DNA of 43,243 nt from Flavobacteriales bacterium. GTDB taxonomy: Bacteria > Bacteroidota > Bacteroidia > Flavobacteriales > JANQLC01. Where the stretch lies: the NCBI GenBank assembly GCA_028280815.1, contig JANQLC010000020.1:1-43243 (forward strand). Reading direction: 5' to 3'. Positions within the stretch are counted from its first letter, which is position 1. Each line of letters begins with the position of its first letter. Shown here piece by piece: positions 41,860 to 43,243 of the stretch. The notes beneath the pieces are model-generated. The model made no database searches, had not been told where the DNA came from, and was given only the letters and a program-made list of their open reading frames with translations. A program made the position numbers and the translations under genes.

Positions 41860-43243
41860 AAAACCAACCCAATCCAAGCAACCCAACCAACAGCACAAAG
41901 CAATCCACGAGCCAATCCAGGCCGCCAATGCAACAACCCAGCCATCCGACCCACCACAACAAGGCAAAACGAGCAAGCGCAGCCAACCCAACCACCGACA
42001 ACCCAACCAGCCCACTCAATCCAGAGAAATGCAAGCCCTTATCCATACAAAAACGCATGCCGAATCAGAACGGCTCAGATAAAAGTCGCCAACCTGAAGC
42101 CCTCATCAAGCCTCGCACTCCCAATGACAAAAACGCCTTTCAACACCCGCAAAAGGACAAGACCAAAGCGCAATACCCCTTTTCAAGCCCATGCACCCAC
42201 CCAGCCGATCCAAACCACCCGCACAAAGCAAGCCCAGCCAACTGGGCTAACCCACTCAGCCCAAATGCAATGCAACCCCTCACCACCATGCAACTGCACA
42301 GCGACGAACAACCCAGTAGCAATCACACCCACGCAACCCAGTCGAAGCGCAACAATGCAAAGCAACCCATCCGTTAAAACGAGCCAGCCAAGCCATGCAT
42401 TCGTGCAAATAAAACCACCCAAATGACAACAAACAACGCAAACCAACTAACCAAACCAGCGCAAAGGGACAAAACCAACCCAACCAAGCCACACGACCCA
42501 AAATCCAGTCAAACCATATCGTAGAAAAACCCATGCAAAAGACCCGACCCCGCCCAGCCATTACAAATGTGATACGACCCGAAATCCACCCATGCCAACC
42601 GCAGAAAGGACAAATACAAAAAACCTGACAAAGGACAAAAACAAAGCAGCCCAAAAGCCACCCTACCCACCGTAGAAAAACCCATGCAAAAGACCCAACC
42701 CCGTCCAGCCATTGCAAATGCGATACGACCCGAAATCCACCCATGCCAACCGCAGAAAAGACAAATACAAAAAACCGACAGCCGGCAACCCGATCAAACG
42801 ACCCGACCGACATACTCAAACACCAGCCCACTGAACCAATCGCCCCGATCAACCCAATCCAACCAGCCCATGCAAGAATAAAACACCAACTCAAAGCCCA
42901 CGCACGCCAACCGCAGAAAAGACAAATGCAAAATCCACACACATAGGGACAAAACGGCTCAAAAACCCAATGAAGGACGAGGAAGAGAAACGAGAAGTCC
43001 AAAACCAGCCAACTCAATCAGCTCAAAGAATAAGTGGCGCCAGCCCACTGAAGAACGCAGCTCAAGCCAATCCAAGTCAACCCAATGCAAAACCCACTCA
43101 ATCCAGCCCATGCAACAAACAACTCAGTCGAAGCGCACCAACCGCACCCAACGCACCAACCCACTGAACAAATCGAGCAGTCCAACCCACGCAACCCAAA
43201 ACCCGCCTATGCCAACCGTAGAAAAACCCAGGCAAAAGACTCG
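41860..43243 (+). repeat. Second G-depleted repeat tract, family B, runs off the window end
   Basis: 1.4 kb upstream of the purine operon. Starts with CCAACCCAATCC/CCAACCAAC microsatellite-like DNA and contains near-identical longer units: one from 42521 (GTAGAAAAACCCATGC, then AAAGACCCGACCCCGCCC, CAGCCATTACAAATG, CGACCCGAAATCCACCC) and another 151 bp later at 42672, with a further partial unit at 43218. The same unit, somewhat diverged, occurs at about 25803. Open frames of up to about 245 codons on the minus strand reflect the base skew. No gene, tRNA or terminator is recognised. Confidence 0.7.

Noticed and set aside
42183-43017. Minus-strand open frames with Cys/Trp/Phe-rich 'membrane-like' translations
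   Set aside because: Same base-skew artefact as above. Hydrophobicity comes from the G/T-rich complementary strand; the same DNA unit is open in different frames at different copies.

Overview
The window is a 43 kb piece of a bacterial chromosome, most likely from the phylum Bacteroidota. This rests on three things: a repeated promoter -7 element of the form TAnnTTTG (three copies have TTTG 19-20 nt upstream) in front of most transcription units, the exbB / 4-TM protein / exbD / exbD gene order, and an Nqr operon and lipoprotein signals typical of the phylum. G+C looks close to half by eye. Lower-level taxonomy cannot be read from the sequence alone.

Layout. 0-1.8 kb: a GH19 (chitinase/endolysin-like) gene fragment abutting a lipoprotein gene tail to tail, then spacer. 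1.8-5.3 kb (minus): TonB-energising ExbB/ExbD locus, tRNA-Ser(GGA), type I asparaginase. 5.3-6.5 kb: degenerate repeats. 6.5-9 kb: TatD nuclease, a frameshifted lipoprotein, a tiny membrane ORF. 9-14.1 kb (plus): aspS, ClC channel with CBS domains, tadA and a polyprenyl diphosphate synthase as one tight operon. 14.1-14.9 kb (minus): MarC-family protein and a small membrane protein. 15-16.3 kb: two decayed leucine-rich-repeat genes. 16.4-17.3 kb: repeats. 17.3-25.5 kb (minus): apbE, a duplicated small gene on the plus strand, and the complete nqrABCDEF operon. 25.6-26.7 kb: G-depleted repeats. 26.8-28.5 kb: 1-pyrroline-5-carboxylate dehydrogenase. 28.5-32.5 kb: an accessory stretch of small membrane proteins, an unknown 88-aa gene, repeats and a lipoprotein. 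32.5-41.7 kb (minus): purL-purC-purF-purM-purN-purH. 41.8 kb to the end: a second G-depleted repeat tract.

How it fits together. Nqr is a respiratory Na+ pump whose NqrB and NqrC carry covalent FMN; the neighbouring ApbE is the enzyme class that attaches it. ExbB/ExbD use the ion gradient to drive outer-membrane TonB uptake. The purine operon supplies six enzyme activities-bearing proteins from PRPP to IMP; purD, purE/K and purB are not in the window.

The unusual part is between the genes. Long spacers are filled by related degenerate repeats, some with a conserved hairpin core found at four loci, and two tracts almost lacking G on the plus strand. Alongside lie recognisable decay events: a duplicated promoter plus small membrane gene in which one copy has lost an intervening lipoprotein gene, a lipoprotein frameshifted near a C6 run, and LRR pseudogenes. 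Core genes are intact, so decay is confined to accessory material. I see no insertion sequence, CRISPR-Cas locus or prophage.
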